Under the pieces are notes generated by a model, which worked only from the letters and a program-made list of their open reading frames with translations, was not told where the DNA came from and did not search any database. From assembly GCA_012719555.1 (NCBI GenBank), contig JAAYAE010000070.1, positions 1 to 11,831 of the forward strand: a stretch of DNA of 11,831 nt, read 5' to 3'. The stretch is from Acholeplasmataceae bacterium (GTDB taxonomy: Bacteria > Bacillota > Negativicutes > Acidaminococcales > Acidaminococcaceae). This document shows, piece after piece, positions 1-6,827 of the stretch (positions are counted from its first letter, which is position 1; each line of letters opens with the position of its first letter). Made by a program: the position numbers and the translations under genes.

Positions 1-612
1 GGTGGTAATAACACACAGCATATACAAGGACCTTCATCACAGAGCAAACCTGAAGTGCAACCAATGCCACAGACTACGGAAAATTCAGATACAATTGCTA
101 ATAAGGATGATATTGACGCCGTAGAAAATGATGAAAAGCAGATACCTCAACCAAATTATATGCAACAAAGTGCAGGAGTTCCTTCCTCTGGCAGTGATAA
201 TAGTAACCAATCCGGAGCAGGGTCCGGCAGCGGTGGTGGAAATGGTAGTGGCGCCGGCAGTGGCGGTGGTAATGGAAGTGGTACAGGTGCAGGCAATGGT
301 AGCGGTGACGGAAGTGGTGATAGTGGCAACGTTGCTGCAGTTCCGCCTCGTGTAGTTTCTCGTGTTCAACCGATATATCCACGGTCCGCACGTCAACAGG
401 GAATTGAGGGAACAGTTCACATGCGCCTTTTGGTAAATTCTAATGGGGTTGTCAGTGAGGCGGTAGTGACAGGTTCTTCAGGGAATGAAGAGCTAGATGC
501 GGCTGGAGCAGCCGCTGCAGAAAAGTGGCAGTTTATTCCGGCGCAAAATGGTTTTGGTCAAGATATTGATTGTTATGCTAATGTAGCTATTACTTTTAGT
601 TTATACAGATGA
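1..612 (+). CDS. tonB: TonB-family energy transducer, C-terminal part (5' end outside the window)
   Basis: The frame is open from base 1 to a TGA at 610-612, giving 203 visible residues with no start inside the window. Residues 1-70 are polar (Gln, Pro, Ser, Asp). Residues 71-110 are almost only Gly and Ser with some Asn, Ala and Asp. Residues 111-203 form a TonB C-terminal domain: the Q-P-I-Y-P-R-S-A-R-Q-Q-G-I-E-G-T-V start, a V-S-E-A-V-V strand, the S-S-G-N-E-E-L-D turn and the W-Q-F-I-P-A segment. Proteins with this domain couple inner-membrane proton motive force (via ExbB/ExbD) to outer-membrane receptors, so an outer membrane is implied. The N-terminal membrane anchor must lie upstream. 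The Gly/Ser linker replaces the Pro-rich spacer of classical TonB. The domain call is firm. Whether this is the main TonB or one of several paralogs cannot be told. Confidence 0.88.
   Translation, partial: GGNNTQHIQGPSSQSKPEVQPMPQTTENSDTIANKDDIDAVENDEKQIPQPNYMQQSAGVPSSGSDNSNQSGAGSGSGGGNGSGAGSGGGNGSGTGAGNGSGDGSGDSGNVAAVPPRVVSRVQPIYPRSARQQGIEGTVHMRLLVNSNGVVSEAVVTGSSGNEELDAAGAAAAEKWQFIPAQNGFGQDIDCYANVAITFSLYR
211..330 (+). repeat. Low-complexity Gly/Ser-coding stretch
   Basis: About 120 bases encode about 40 residues built from irregular Gly-Ser, Gly-Asn-Gly-Ser and Gly-Ala-Gly units. Codons vary (GGT, GGC, GGA, AGT, AGC), so this is protein-level low complexity rather than a clean DNA tandem repeat. 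It lies between the polar N-terminal part and the TonB domain and probably acts as a flexible periplasmic spacer. Confidence 0.7.
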
Positions 613-691
613 TGAATTATTAAAGCAAGTGAGCCTTGTTGCACTGTCGATGTCGCTCTCGTTTTTGTTTTGTCGAAGACTTCACCATGTG

Positions 692-720
692 TTGTTATTT
701 TAATAATCTAGAGATATTAC
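692..720 (+). promoter_or_regulatory. Possible weak promoter upstream of the hydrolase pseudogene
   Basis: TTGTTA (692-697) and TATTAC (715-720) are separated by 17 bases, each matching four of six positions of the sigma-A/sigma-70 consensus. It sits in the 161-base gap after the TonB gene, about 50 bases ahead of the likely start of the hydrolase. In AT-rich DNA such matches arise by chance, so this is only a candidate. Confidence 0.25.
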
Positions 721-773
721 TTTGTAGGGCATCATATAAAGTTTTTTGGATTTTAAGAATACAGTTAGGGGCG

Positions 774-1766
774 GTGAATTCAATTTTGTGGAAAAACAAA
801 TTTCTTTTATTAAAAGCAATGTTGCTAGTTACGATATTGATGCTGCCAAATAAAATCGTTTTCGGACAAGCTTTCCAAGAAGAACTTGTTGAAATGCAGC
901 TACCCCAGGGTATCTTGATAAAAGGGACTATTACGTCACCTACTGCAAACAAGCCATGTCCGGTAGTTTTGATAATTTCAGGTTCAGGCCCGACTGATCG
1001 CAATGGTAATAATCCCTATGGTATCTCCGCAAACTATTTAAAAATGTTAGCAGATAATTTTGCACAACAAGGGATTGCATCTTTGCGATATGATAAACGC
1101 GGTATTGGTGCAAGTGCTTGTAAGATAAAAGAAAAAAATCTTATATTTGATGATTATGTGGATGATGCTAGTTTATGGGTCACCAAATTACGACAAGATA
1201 AGCGGTTTTCATCAGTAATTGTTGCTGGGCATAGTGAAGGGGCATTAATCGGTATTTTAGTTGCAGAAAAACAACCAATTGATGGATTAATTTCCTTATC
1301 TGGGGCAGGAGAATCTTTGCAAAAAACAATTTTACGGCAAATAGCTGAAAGGCAGCCTCAAATATTGGCAAAGAGTACTGAAATTGTGGCCAGCTTAGAA
1401 CGAGGTGTTATGATTAAAGTAGACAATCCAGAATTGCAATTCCTATTTCGCTCTGGCGTTCAACCTTTTTTAATTTCAGAATTTCGTTACGACCCAAGTG
1501 TAGAAATAAGAAAACTTAAAATACCAATTCTTTTAATTCAGGGTTCCCGTGACTTGCAGATAAATGAATTAGATGCAAAAGCTTTGAAAGCTGCTAATGG
1601 AAAAGCAAAGCTTGTTATAATATAAGGCATGAATCATATGCTAAAAAATAGTCCTCCGAATATTAAGGCTAATATTGCTACTTATAGCAATCCAAATATA
1701 CCACTAGCAAAACCTTTAATTCCGGCTGTAACAAATTTTGTAAAACAAATAGACGCAAAAAAATAA
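774..1766 (+). pseudogene. Secreted alpha/beta hydrolase, interrupted by an in-frame TAA
   Basis: The protein looks like a serine hydrolase of the alpha/beta fold. A signal peptide precedes F-G-Q-A, a likely cleavage site. Numbered from GTG 774, the sequence shows the S-G-S-G-P-T-D-R-N-G oxyanion region, a Y-D-K-R-G-I-G segment, the nucleophile elbow G-H-S-E-G with Ser154, and Asp260 in I-Q-G-S-R-D. A TAA stop falls at codon 284 (1623-1625). The same frame continues beyond it with G-M-N-H-M-L-K, whose His288 is the expected catalytic His, and runs to a natural TAA at 1764-1766. A single base change (for example GAA to TAA) therefore removes the catalytic His and about 45 residues, and there is no frameshift. 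The start is uncertain: GTG 774, TTG 786 and ATG 819 are all in frame, with AGGGG at 767-771. The longer open frame from TTG 636 has no protein-like upstream sequence. The dehydrogenase follows after 25 bases. The natural substrate is unknown. Confidence 0.82.
1623..1625 (+). other. Premature TAA inside the hydrolase reading frame
   Basis: This stop lies between a beta-strand (L-V-I-I) and the catalytic-His loop (G-M-N-H). Downstream codons remain protein-like for 46 more codons in the same frame, so it reads as a nonsense substitution and not as the natural C-terminus. Confidence 0.8.
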
Positions 1767-1791
1767 TTTTTACTTACAAAGGAGAAATTAT

Positions 1792-2751
1792 ATGAAAATT
1801 GTAGTTCTAGATGGTTATGCAGAAAACCCAGGGGACTTGACTTGGTCAGCTTTAGAGAATTTGGGAAATCTTATGGTATATGATAGAACGGAAGAGACAA
1901 AAATTGTAGAGAGAATTAATGATGCAGAAATAGTTATCGTCAACAAAACTAAGATTGATAAAAGGGTGCTGGATGCCTGCCCGGAAATTAGATATATTGG
2001 TGTTTTAGCAACTGGCTATAACAATATAGATATTGAATATGCAAAAGAAAGAAGAATTTTAGTGGCAAATGTTCCCACCTATGGGACTTTTGCCGTAGGG
2101 CAATTTGCTATTGCCTTGCTATTGGAGGTGTGTCATAGAATAGGCCACCATGATAGGGCTGTCCATGAAGGCAGGTGGACAAATAATCTTGACTGGTGAT
2201 TTTGGGATTATCCGCTAATAGAGTTGTCAGGAAAGACTATGGGAATCATTGGTTTTGGTCGTATTGGTAGGACTACCGGCCGTATTGGTAAGGCTTTGGG
2301 AATGAAAATAATTTCTTATACTCGCCATCCGCGTGCTGAAGATGTAAAAGAGGCAGAGTTTGTAGATAAATTAGACGATTTATTTGCTCAAGCGGACGTT
2401 GTTGTATTACATTGTCCACTATTTCCTGAAACAAAAGAAATAATAAATAAGAAAAATATAGAAAAAATGAAAGACGGGGTTATCATCATTAACAATTCTC
2501 GTGGTGGATTGATTAATGAAAAAGATTTGGCTGAGGCATTAAAGAGTGGAAAGATTTATGCGGCCGGATTAGATGTTGTAGCAACGGAACCCATAGGTAA
2601 AGGAAATCCTTTACTTACAGCACCTAACTGCATTATTACCCCGCATATTTCTTGGGCAGCGAAGGAGAGCAGAAAACGATTATTAAATATAGCAGTTGAG
2701 AATGTAGCTGCTTTTGTAGCTGGCAAAGCTATAAATATAGTTAATAAATAA
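1792..2751 (+). pseudogene. D-2-hydroxyacid dehydrogenase (glycerate/hydroxypyruvate reductase type) with an in-frame TGA
   Basis: This family reduces 2-oxoacids such as hydroxypyruvate to D-2-hydroxyacids with NAD(P)H in the cytoplasm. The start ATG 1792 follows AAAGGAG (1778-1784) by 7 bases. Read through, the frame has 319 codons before the final TAA, the usual family length. Residues 1-135 form most of the first lobe, including L-A-T-G-Y-N-N-I-D. After that come the Rossmann motif G154-F-G-R-I-G159, catalytic Arg237 (N-S-R-G-G), Glu266 (A-T-E-P) and His285 (T-P-H-I-S-W), all present and correctly spaced. Codon 136 (2197-2199) is TGA, just before F-W-D-Y-P-L-I-E-L. From memory of the family, this position is often Cys. 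TGA also ends other genes here (oppB, the binding protein), so it is not a reassigned codon. Nonsense mutation is the simplest explanation. Selenocysteine insertion is possible but poorly supported. Confidence 0.83.
2197..2199 (+). other. In-frame TGA at codon 136 of the dehydrogenase
   Basis: The TGA separates N-N-L-D-W from F-W-D-Y-P-L in one continuous frame. A weak fold lies 3' of it: ATA 2218-2220 with TAT 2238-2240, and GTC 2226-2228 with GAC 2235-2237. This leaves an AGGAAA loop about 30 bases after the TGA. The distance suits a bacterial SECIS element, but the stem is only six pairs with a five-base bulge. Confidence 0.75.
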
Positions 2752-2819
2752 AGTCATCTTTTGCAAGCCCAATTAAAAGCTTAAATTGGAGTAAAAAAGC
2801 TGCATAAATTAAACAAAGC

Positions 2820-2909
2820 ATGAAAAAACTTTTCAGGATAACCGATAAAAATATGCAGATACACCAGTGTCTTTTCAAGGAGAATATGTGTAATATGCAA
2901 GAGGACTAA
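2820..2909 (+). CDS. Very short open reading frame (29 aa), doubtful
   Basis: ATG 2820 opens a 29-residue frame (begins M-K-K-L-F-R-I) ending at TAA 2907-2909. No clear ribosome binding site precedes it and no family is recognised. It could be a decayed gene fragment or chance, in the otherwise gene-free gap between the dehydrogenase and the transporter operon. Confidence 0.15.
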   Translation: MKKLFRITDKNMQIHQCLFKENMCNMQED

Positions 2910-2969
2910 ATGAAAAATGCTCAAATTATTAGTGAAATAAAGGGGAAAAACGTTCATATAGACGCATAG
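2910..2969 (+). CDS. Very short open reading frame (19 aa), doubtful
   Basis: ATG 2910 follows the stop of the preceding small frame directly and in the same phase. It has AGAGG a few bases upstream and ends at TAG 2967-2969. The 19-residue product (begins M-K-N-A-Q-I-I-S) is not recognised. It lies upstream of the promoter at 2996-3024, so it is not a leader peptide of RNA made from that promoter. Confidence 0.15.
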   Translation: MKNAQIISEIKGKNVHIDA

Positions 2970-2995
2970 TGTTTACATTTTAACAGTTTATTCTG

Positions 2996-3024
2996 TTGAC
3001 AAAAAAAGCAATAAATGTGATAAT
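2996..3024 (+). promoter_or_regulatory. Strong sigma-A-type promoter
   Basis: A perfect TTGACA (-35, 2996-3001), a 17-base spacer (3002-3018) and GATAAT (-10, 3019-3024; five of six). A TG placed one base before the -10 box resembles an extended -10. The expected RNA start is near 3031. It is the best promoter in the window and the likely driver of the transporter operon, although a terminator-type hairpin follows at once. Confidence 0.72.
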
Positions 3025-3030
3025 ACTTCC

Positions 3031-3067
3031 AAGCAACGGTGTGAAAACACCGTTGCTTTTATTTTTT
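3031..3067 (+). terminator. Rho-independent terminator-type hairpin at the expected transcription start
   Basis: A perfect 12-bp stem (3031-3042 with 3047-3058) closes a GAAA tetraloop and is followed by TT-A-TTTTTT (3059-3067). This is a textbook intrinsic terminator shape. It could end transcripts coming from the dehydrogenase. It could also act on RNA started at the promoter just upstream, whose first base would fall at or near the first base of the stem. Confidence 0.8.
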
Positions 3068-3076
3068 ATCTAGGGG

Positions 3077-3106
3077 GGATAGAGGTCTTTACATTAAAGG
3101 ATAGAG
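3077..3106 (+). repeat. Direct repeat GGATAGAG in the operon leader
   Basis: GGATAGAG occurs at 3077-3084 and again at 3099-3106, 22 bases apart (about two helical turns). Either copy of GGATAGA can pair with TCTATTC at 3118-3124 (six Watson-Crick pairs plus one G-T). The repeat may be an operator or the core of alternative leader structures, or chance in a short leader. Confidence 0.35.
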
Positions 3107-3148
3107 TTTGTAGGGCTTCTATTCTAGCAATATCGTTAGCTTTTGGAG

Positions 3149-3155
3149 AAGGAGG
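3149..3155 (+). promoter_or_regulatory. Ribosome binding site that fixes the first permease start
   Basis: AAGGAGG lies 8 bases before ATG 3164. It excludes the longer in-frame TTG start at 3143, which lies upstream of this site. Confidence 0.85.
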
Positions 3156-3163
3156 GACAACAC

Positions 3164-4117
3164 ATGATTAGGTATGTATTAAAACGGCTGGTTATTTCTA
3201 TTCCCGTTCTTTTTCTGATTTCCGTCGGTGCCTTTATACTTGTACATCTTACACCCGGAGATCCGGCAGATATGTATATTTCACCGGACATGACTCAAGC
3301 ACAGATTGACCTTACTCGGTCAGCTTTAGGGTTGGATAAACCTTGGCTTATTCAGTATTTTGAATGGATAAAGAATTTCTTTAGTGGTAATTTCGGATTT
3401 TCCTTTAGCAGCCGCCAGCCTGTAGCAGAAATCCTAGCACAGCGCTTTAGTCCTACTCTGCTTTTGATGAGCGTAAGCTTACTTGCAGCTTACCTTGCTG
3501 CAATTCCACTTGGAATAATCGCAGCTTTAAACAAAAATTCATGGATTGACCGTTCTATTATTGGTTGGACATTTTTCAATGTTTCCTTTCCACCATTTTT
3601 TTTAGGTCTTGCATTGATTTACGTTTTAGGAATAAAGCTGGCGATTTTTCCCACAGGCGGAATGGTTGTTTTAGGACAGGAAAATGATATTGCAGGTCGA
3701 TTGATGCACTTGGTATTACCGGTAGTGGTTATGGCTTCTCAGTTTTCTGCCAATATGATTCGTTATGTTAGGGCTAGTGTATTAGATGTTTTAGACCAAA
3801 ACTATATTAGGACGGCAGTTTCAAAAGGATTATCAGAGCTACATATACTGTTTGCTCATATATTTAGAAATTCCTTGATTCCAATTATAACCGTAATAGG
3901 AACAGATCTTCCGAAAATTATAGGTGGAGCGGTTATCACAGAACAAATATTTCAGTGGCCGGGAATAGGGTCATTAACAGTAGCGGCAATTAATTCTCGT
4001 GATTATCCAATTTTGATGGCCATAGTTATCTTGTCTGCTGTTGCCGTTCTTTTAGCGAATTTATTAGTAGATGTATTGTACGCGGTAATTGATCCTCGTA
4101 TTAGATATGAAAAGTGA
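3164..4117 (+). CDS. oppB: Peptide-type ABC transporter permease (OppB/DppB family)
   Basis: An inner-membrane permease, one of two that form the channel of a peptide/opine/nickel-type importer. The 317-residue length is normal. The N-terminus starts directly with a membrane helix (about residues 9-29) followed by the hallmark L-T-P-G-D-P-A (29-35). Further helices lie at about 98-122, 133-158, 180-200, 238-262 and 283-308. The cytoplasmic EAA coupling loop is visible at about 214-240 (Y-I-R-T-A-V-S-K-G-L ... F-R-N-S-L-I-P), the site that docks onto the ATPases. F-Q-W-P-G-I-G (263-269) is also typical. It is the first gene of the operon. The next permease begins 11 bases after its TGA, which fits obligate pairing. 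Opp, Dpp and App systems cannot be told apart from this subunit alone. Confidence 0.95.
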   Translation: MIRYVLKRLVISIPVLFLISVGAFILVHLTPGDPADMYISPDMTQAQIDLTRSALGLDKPWLIQYFEWIKNFFSGNFGFSFSSRQPVAEILAQRFSPTLLLMSVSLLAAYLAAIPLGIIAALNKNSWIDRSIIGWTFFNVSFPPFFLGLALIYVLGIKLAIFPTGGMVVLGQENDIAGRLMHLVLPVVVMASQFSANMIRYVRASVLDVLDQNYIRTAVSKGLSELHILFAHIFRNSLIPIITVIGTDLPKIIGGAVITEQIFQWPGIGSLTVAAINSRDYPILMAIVILSAVAVLLANLLVDVLYAVIDPRIRYEK

Positions 4118-4128
4118 GGTGCGTGAAA

Positions 4129-5085
4129 ATGAATACAAATAAATTCATGTTGGTAGGTGATGACAGCGCCTTCGGAAATTTAACAGCGAGAGAAGTTTAT
4201 GACGGAATTGCGGATAAACCGAATGACGCTAAGGTAGAGGTAGTGGAATCGTGGGAGAAAATAACTTGGAGAAGATTTTGTAAAAACAAAGTAGCTTTTT
4301 GGAGTATGGTTTTGTTGCTGGGAATTGTACTGATGGCAGTACTGGCTCCGGTTATTGCACCATTTAATCCTAATACTACAGTTGGGGACTTTGACGCTGC
4401 ACCCTCAGCAGCTCACCTTTTGGGAACTGATGATGTAGGAATGGATATTTTAAGCAGGCTAATTTATGGCTCACGGGTGTCTTTAATCGTTGGTGTCGGT
4501 TCTGTGTTTATTTATGCGCTTATAGGCATTACGCTGGGGCTGTTGTCAGGCTATTTGGGGGGCACAGTTGATGGTGTTATTATGAGAATAACAGAGGTTT
4601 TCATGGCGTATCCTCATTTCATGATAATAATGGTAATTGTAAGTCTAATTGGCCCTAATATGATGACCGTCATGTTAGTAATGGGTGTTATGGGGTGGCC
4701 GCCTATCTGTCGTTTGGTGCGAGGAGAAGTTTTGAAGGTAAAGTCAATGGACTACATCGCATCGGCTGTAGTTACAGGCTATTCACCTTATACAATCGTT
4801 GCTAAGCATATTTTGCCTAATGTTTTGTCGCCTATACTTGTTAATGCTACCTTTGGCATAGCTTCGGCAATATTGATGGAAGCTTCTTTGAGTTTTTTGG
4901 GCATGGGTGTGCAACCGCCGACTGCTAGCTGGGGAAATATGTTGACAAGTGCCCAATCACTTACAGTTCTTTCCGAAGAACCTTGGAGATGGATTCCTCC
5001 GGGTATTGCTGTTTTAACGGCGGTATTGGCAATTAATTTTTTAGGTGACGGACTGAATGAAGCCATAGGTGGGGATTCTAAATAG
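4129..5085 (+). CDS. oppC: Peptide-type ABC transporter permease (OppC/DppC family)
   Basis: The second membrane subunit of the importer, 318 residues. A cytoplasmic N-terminal arm of about 55 residues with W-R-R-F-C-K-N-K-V-A-F leads into the first helix (about 57-78), as in the OppC N-terminal domain. The family motif L-L-G-T-D-D-V-G-M-D-I-L-S-R-L-I-Y-G-S-R spans about 97-116. The EAA-type coupling loop lies at about 209-236 (Y-I-A-S-A-V-V-T-G ... H-I-L-P-N-V-L-S-P-I). E-A-S-L-S-F-L-G-M-G (251-260) and the closing N-F-L-G-D-G-L-N are also typical. I chose ATG 4129 because GAGG at 4116-4119 sits 9 bases before it. A GTG at 4114, overlapping the oppB stop, would add five residues. The binding-protein gene follows after 54 bases. 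Confidence 0.95.
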   Translation: MNTNKFMLVGDDSAFGNLTAREVYDGIADKPNDAKVEVVESWEKITWRRFCKNKVAFWSMVLLLGIVLMAVLAPVIAPFNPNTTVGDFDAAPSAAHLLGTDDVGMDILSRLIYGSRVSLIVGVGSVFIYALIGITLGLLSGYLGGTVDGVIMRITEVFMAYPHFMIIMVIVSLIGPNMMTVMLVMGVMGWPPICRLVRGEVLKVKSMDYIASAVVTGYSPYTIVAKHILPNVLSPILVNATFGIASAILMEASLSFLGMGVQPPTASWGNMLTSAQSLTVLSEEPWRWIPPGIAVLTAVLAINFLGDGLNEAIGGDSK

Positions 5086-5139
5086 CATTTTTAAATGTTG
5101 TTTGAAGTTTATAAATAAAATTAGAGAGGGGAAGTTAAA

Positions 5140-6768
5140 ATGGGTTTATTGAATTGGATGCACAAAAAGAGATTATTGGTTTTTGGAGTAGCCATGGTTT
5201 TAGGCGTTTCATTATTAAGTGGTTGTGGAGGCAAGGAGGCAACAACAAAAGCCAATTCTGATACTTTGTATATAGGCATGGCAAATCCGCCGGAATTTTT
5301 CAATCCTTTATTAAATCCCGGAATAGCTGGTAAATTTGCTATTCGTTTTATGTATGACAGTCTTTTGGGGATGCCTGAACCGAATAAATTCGTCCCAGCA
5401 TTGGCAGATAGTTTTGAAACTAAAGATAGTCAGAATTACACAATTAAGCTGAATCCAAAAGCAAAATGGACCGATGGTAAGCCGGTTACAGCAGATGATG
5501 TGGTGTATACTCTTAACTTAATTGCTAATCCTAAAGTTGAAACATCTAAAAATTCTAATATTAAGATGCTTGAAGGACTTAATGAGCAAGGTAAACTTCC
5601 GGAAGGCGTAAGCAAAATTCCTGGATTAGTTGCCGTTGATGCTCATACGGTAACGTTGAAAACTAAAACACCGGTTGACCCAAATTATATAAAGAACTTT
5701 TTAGGTTTTGAAGTATTTATAGCTCCTAAACATATTTTCGAGAAAATTGATCCAGCAGCTATTGGCAGCTCTGAAGCTGCGACGAAACCAACTGTTACAA
5801 GTGGTCCATTTAAGTTTGTGACTTACAAGACAAACGATCATATTGAATATACCGCAAATACTGACTATTACCAAGGTGTGCCTAAGTTAAAGAAAATATT
5901 CGTTCGTATTATGAATGGCACTCTTTTGGTTACGGAATTAAAAGCCGGTAATATTCAAATGGTAGCTGGCGGCGGCATTGGCATAGTACCTATAAAAGAT
6001 ATTGATATCTTGAAAAAGGATAGCAAGTTGTCAGTACAGACCGTACCCTCTTTTCAGGGTCAGTATTTGGATGTTAATAATAGTATTCCTGAATTTAATG
6101 CTAAATTCAGAAATGCCGTTACAACAGCTATTAATCGTCAACAAATAGTAGACCAACTTTACAAAGGCACTGCTCAGCTTGTACCGACAATTTATACCCC
6201 TATTAGCCCTGTGTTTGATAAAAACTTAAAGTCTTTACCTTATGACCCGGTAAAAGCCAAAGCCTTATTGGCAGAGTCAGGCTTTGACACATCGAAAGAG
6301 ATAACTTTAGAGGTTCCTATCGGAAATGTATTGCGCGAACAATCAGCATCTTTGATTCAGCAAGATTTAGCTGCTATCGGACTAAAAGTAAAACAGGAAA
6401 AAGTGGATTTCCCAACCTTGCTGGCTAGAGCCAGAAAAGGCGACTATCAGATGATTTTAATTGGTTATGGTCTTACAGTAGATCCTGATTACAGTTCTTA
6501 CTTCGTTCCTGGGGGCAGCAATAACTATGCTCATATTGATGATCCTAAGTTGACCAAAATGATGCTGGCAGCAGCTTCAATGACAGACTCTAGCCAACGT
6601 AAGATCGCATATGGTAAAATCCAGGAATATATGAGCGATCAGCAATTCTTAACCACCTTGTATGCCCCGGACTGGATTATTGCTCAAAGCAAGCGTCTTC
6701 ATGGTGGCATCAGACCATTCTGGGATGGATCTTTGGTGGACCTTCATCAATGGAGCCTTGATGGTTGA
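5140..6768 (+). CDS. Peptide-type ABC transporter substrate-binding lipoprotein (SBP family 5)
   Basis: The extracytoplasmic receptor that captures the substrate and delivers it to the two permeases. The 542-residue length is normal for family 5. Residues 1-29 are a lipoprotein signal: K-K-R, a hydrophobic core, then the lipobox L26-S-G-C29, so the mature protein should be lipid-anchored through Cys29. Family traits include W-T-D-G-K-P-V-T-A-D-D-V-V-Y-T-L in the first third, S-G-P-F-K-F and Y-Y-Q-G-V-P-K-L in the middle, and F-R-N-A-V-T-T-A-I-N-R-Q-Q-I in the second lobe. AGAGGGGA (5124-5131) precedes ATG 5140 by 8 bases. TGA is followed at once by an in-frame TAA. Position between permeases and ATPases is a common Opp/Dpp order. 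Ligand cannot be read from the sequence: peptides, N-acyl amino acids or other small amides all fit. Confidence 0.93.
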   Translation: MGLLNWMHKKRLLVFGVAMVLGVSLLSGCGGKEATTKANSDTLYIGMANPPEFFNPLLNPGIAGKFAIRFMYDSLLGMPEPNKFVPALADSFETKDSQNYTIKLNPKAKWTDGKPVTADDVVYTLNLIANPKVETSKNSNIKMLEGLNEQGKLPEGVSKIPGLVAVDAHTVTLKTKTPVDPNYIKNFLGFEVFIAPKHIFEKIDPAAIGSSEAATKPTVTSGPFKFVTYKTNDHIEYTANTDYYQGVPKLKKIFVRIMNGTLLVTELKAGNIQMVAGGGIGIVPIKDIDILKKDSKLSVQTVPSFQGQYLDVNNSIPEFNAKFRNAVTTAINRQQIVDQLYKGTAQLVPTIYTPISPVFDKNLKSLPYDPVKAKALLAESGFDTSKEITLEVPIGNVLREQSASLIQQDLAAIGLKVKQEKVDFPTLLARARKGDYQMILIGYGLTVDPDYSSYFVPGGSNNYAHIDDPKLTKMMLAAASMTDSSQRKIAYGKIQEYMSDQQFLTTLYAPDWIIAQSKRLHGGIRPFWDGSLVDLHQWSLDG

Positions 6769-6821
6769 TAATTATTAATTTAAGTGTCTGACTATAGCGT
6801 TGTTCTTAGCAGAGTTTATTC

Positions 6822-6827
6822 AGGAGG
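6822..6827 (+). promoter_or_regulatory. Ribosome binding site that fixes the OppD-like start
   Basis: AGGAGG lies 10 bases before ATG 6838. The open frame extends back to a GTG at 6784, but that stretch lacks a binding site and has no family-like sequence. Confidence 0.8.

Larger units (their letters stand above)
2752..2995. other. Gene-poor stretch before the operon promoter
   Basis: Apart from the two tiny frames above, it contains an imperfect AT-rich inverted repeat: CCAATT (2769-2774) and AATTGG (2784-2789) around a 9-base loop. No T-run follows it, so it is a poor terminator. I see no tRNA, riboswitch or known small RNA here. Confidence 0.5.

Noticed and set aside
211..330. Gly-rich DNA as a tandem repeat or CRISPR-like array
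   Set aside because: There is no constant unit or spacer pattern. The periodicity comes from Gly/Ser codons with mixed third bases.
613..680. Possible terminator after the TonB gene
   Set aside because: AGCAAG/CTTGTT gives only a 6-bp stem with a G-T pair, and the T-rich run (659-672) is too far downstream of it.
636..773. Longer N-terminus for the hydrolase from TTG 636
   Set aside because: The extra 46 residues are Cys-rich and not protein-like for this family, there is no ribosome binding site, and a signal peptide begins only at about 774-819.
1792..2751. TGA read as a sense codon throughout (code change)
   Set aside because: TGA ends several genes at the expected places (TonB, oppB, the binding protein), so it works as a stop here.
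2769..2789. Inverted repeat CCAATT/AATTGG as the terminator of the dehydrogenase gene
   Set aside because: It is AT-rich, only 6 bp, and no T-run follows on either strand. The hairpin at 3031-3067 is far better.
4114..4128. GTG 4114 as the start of the second permease, overlapping oppB
   Set aside because: ATG 4129 has a well-placed GAGG upstream. The GTG start has no clear binding site, though it cannot be fully excluded.
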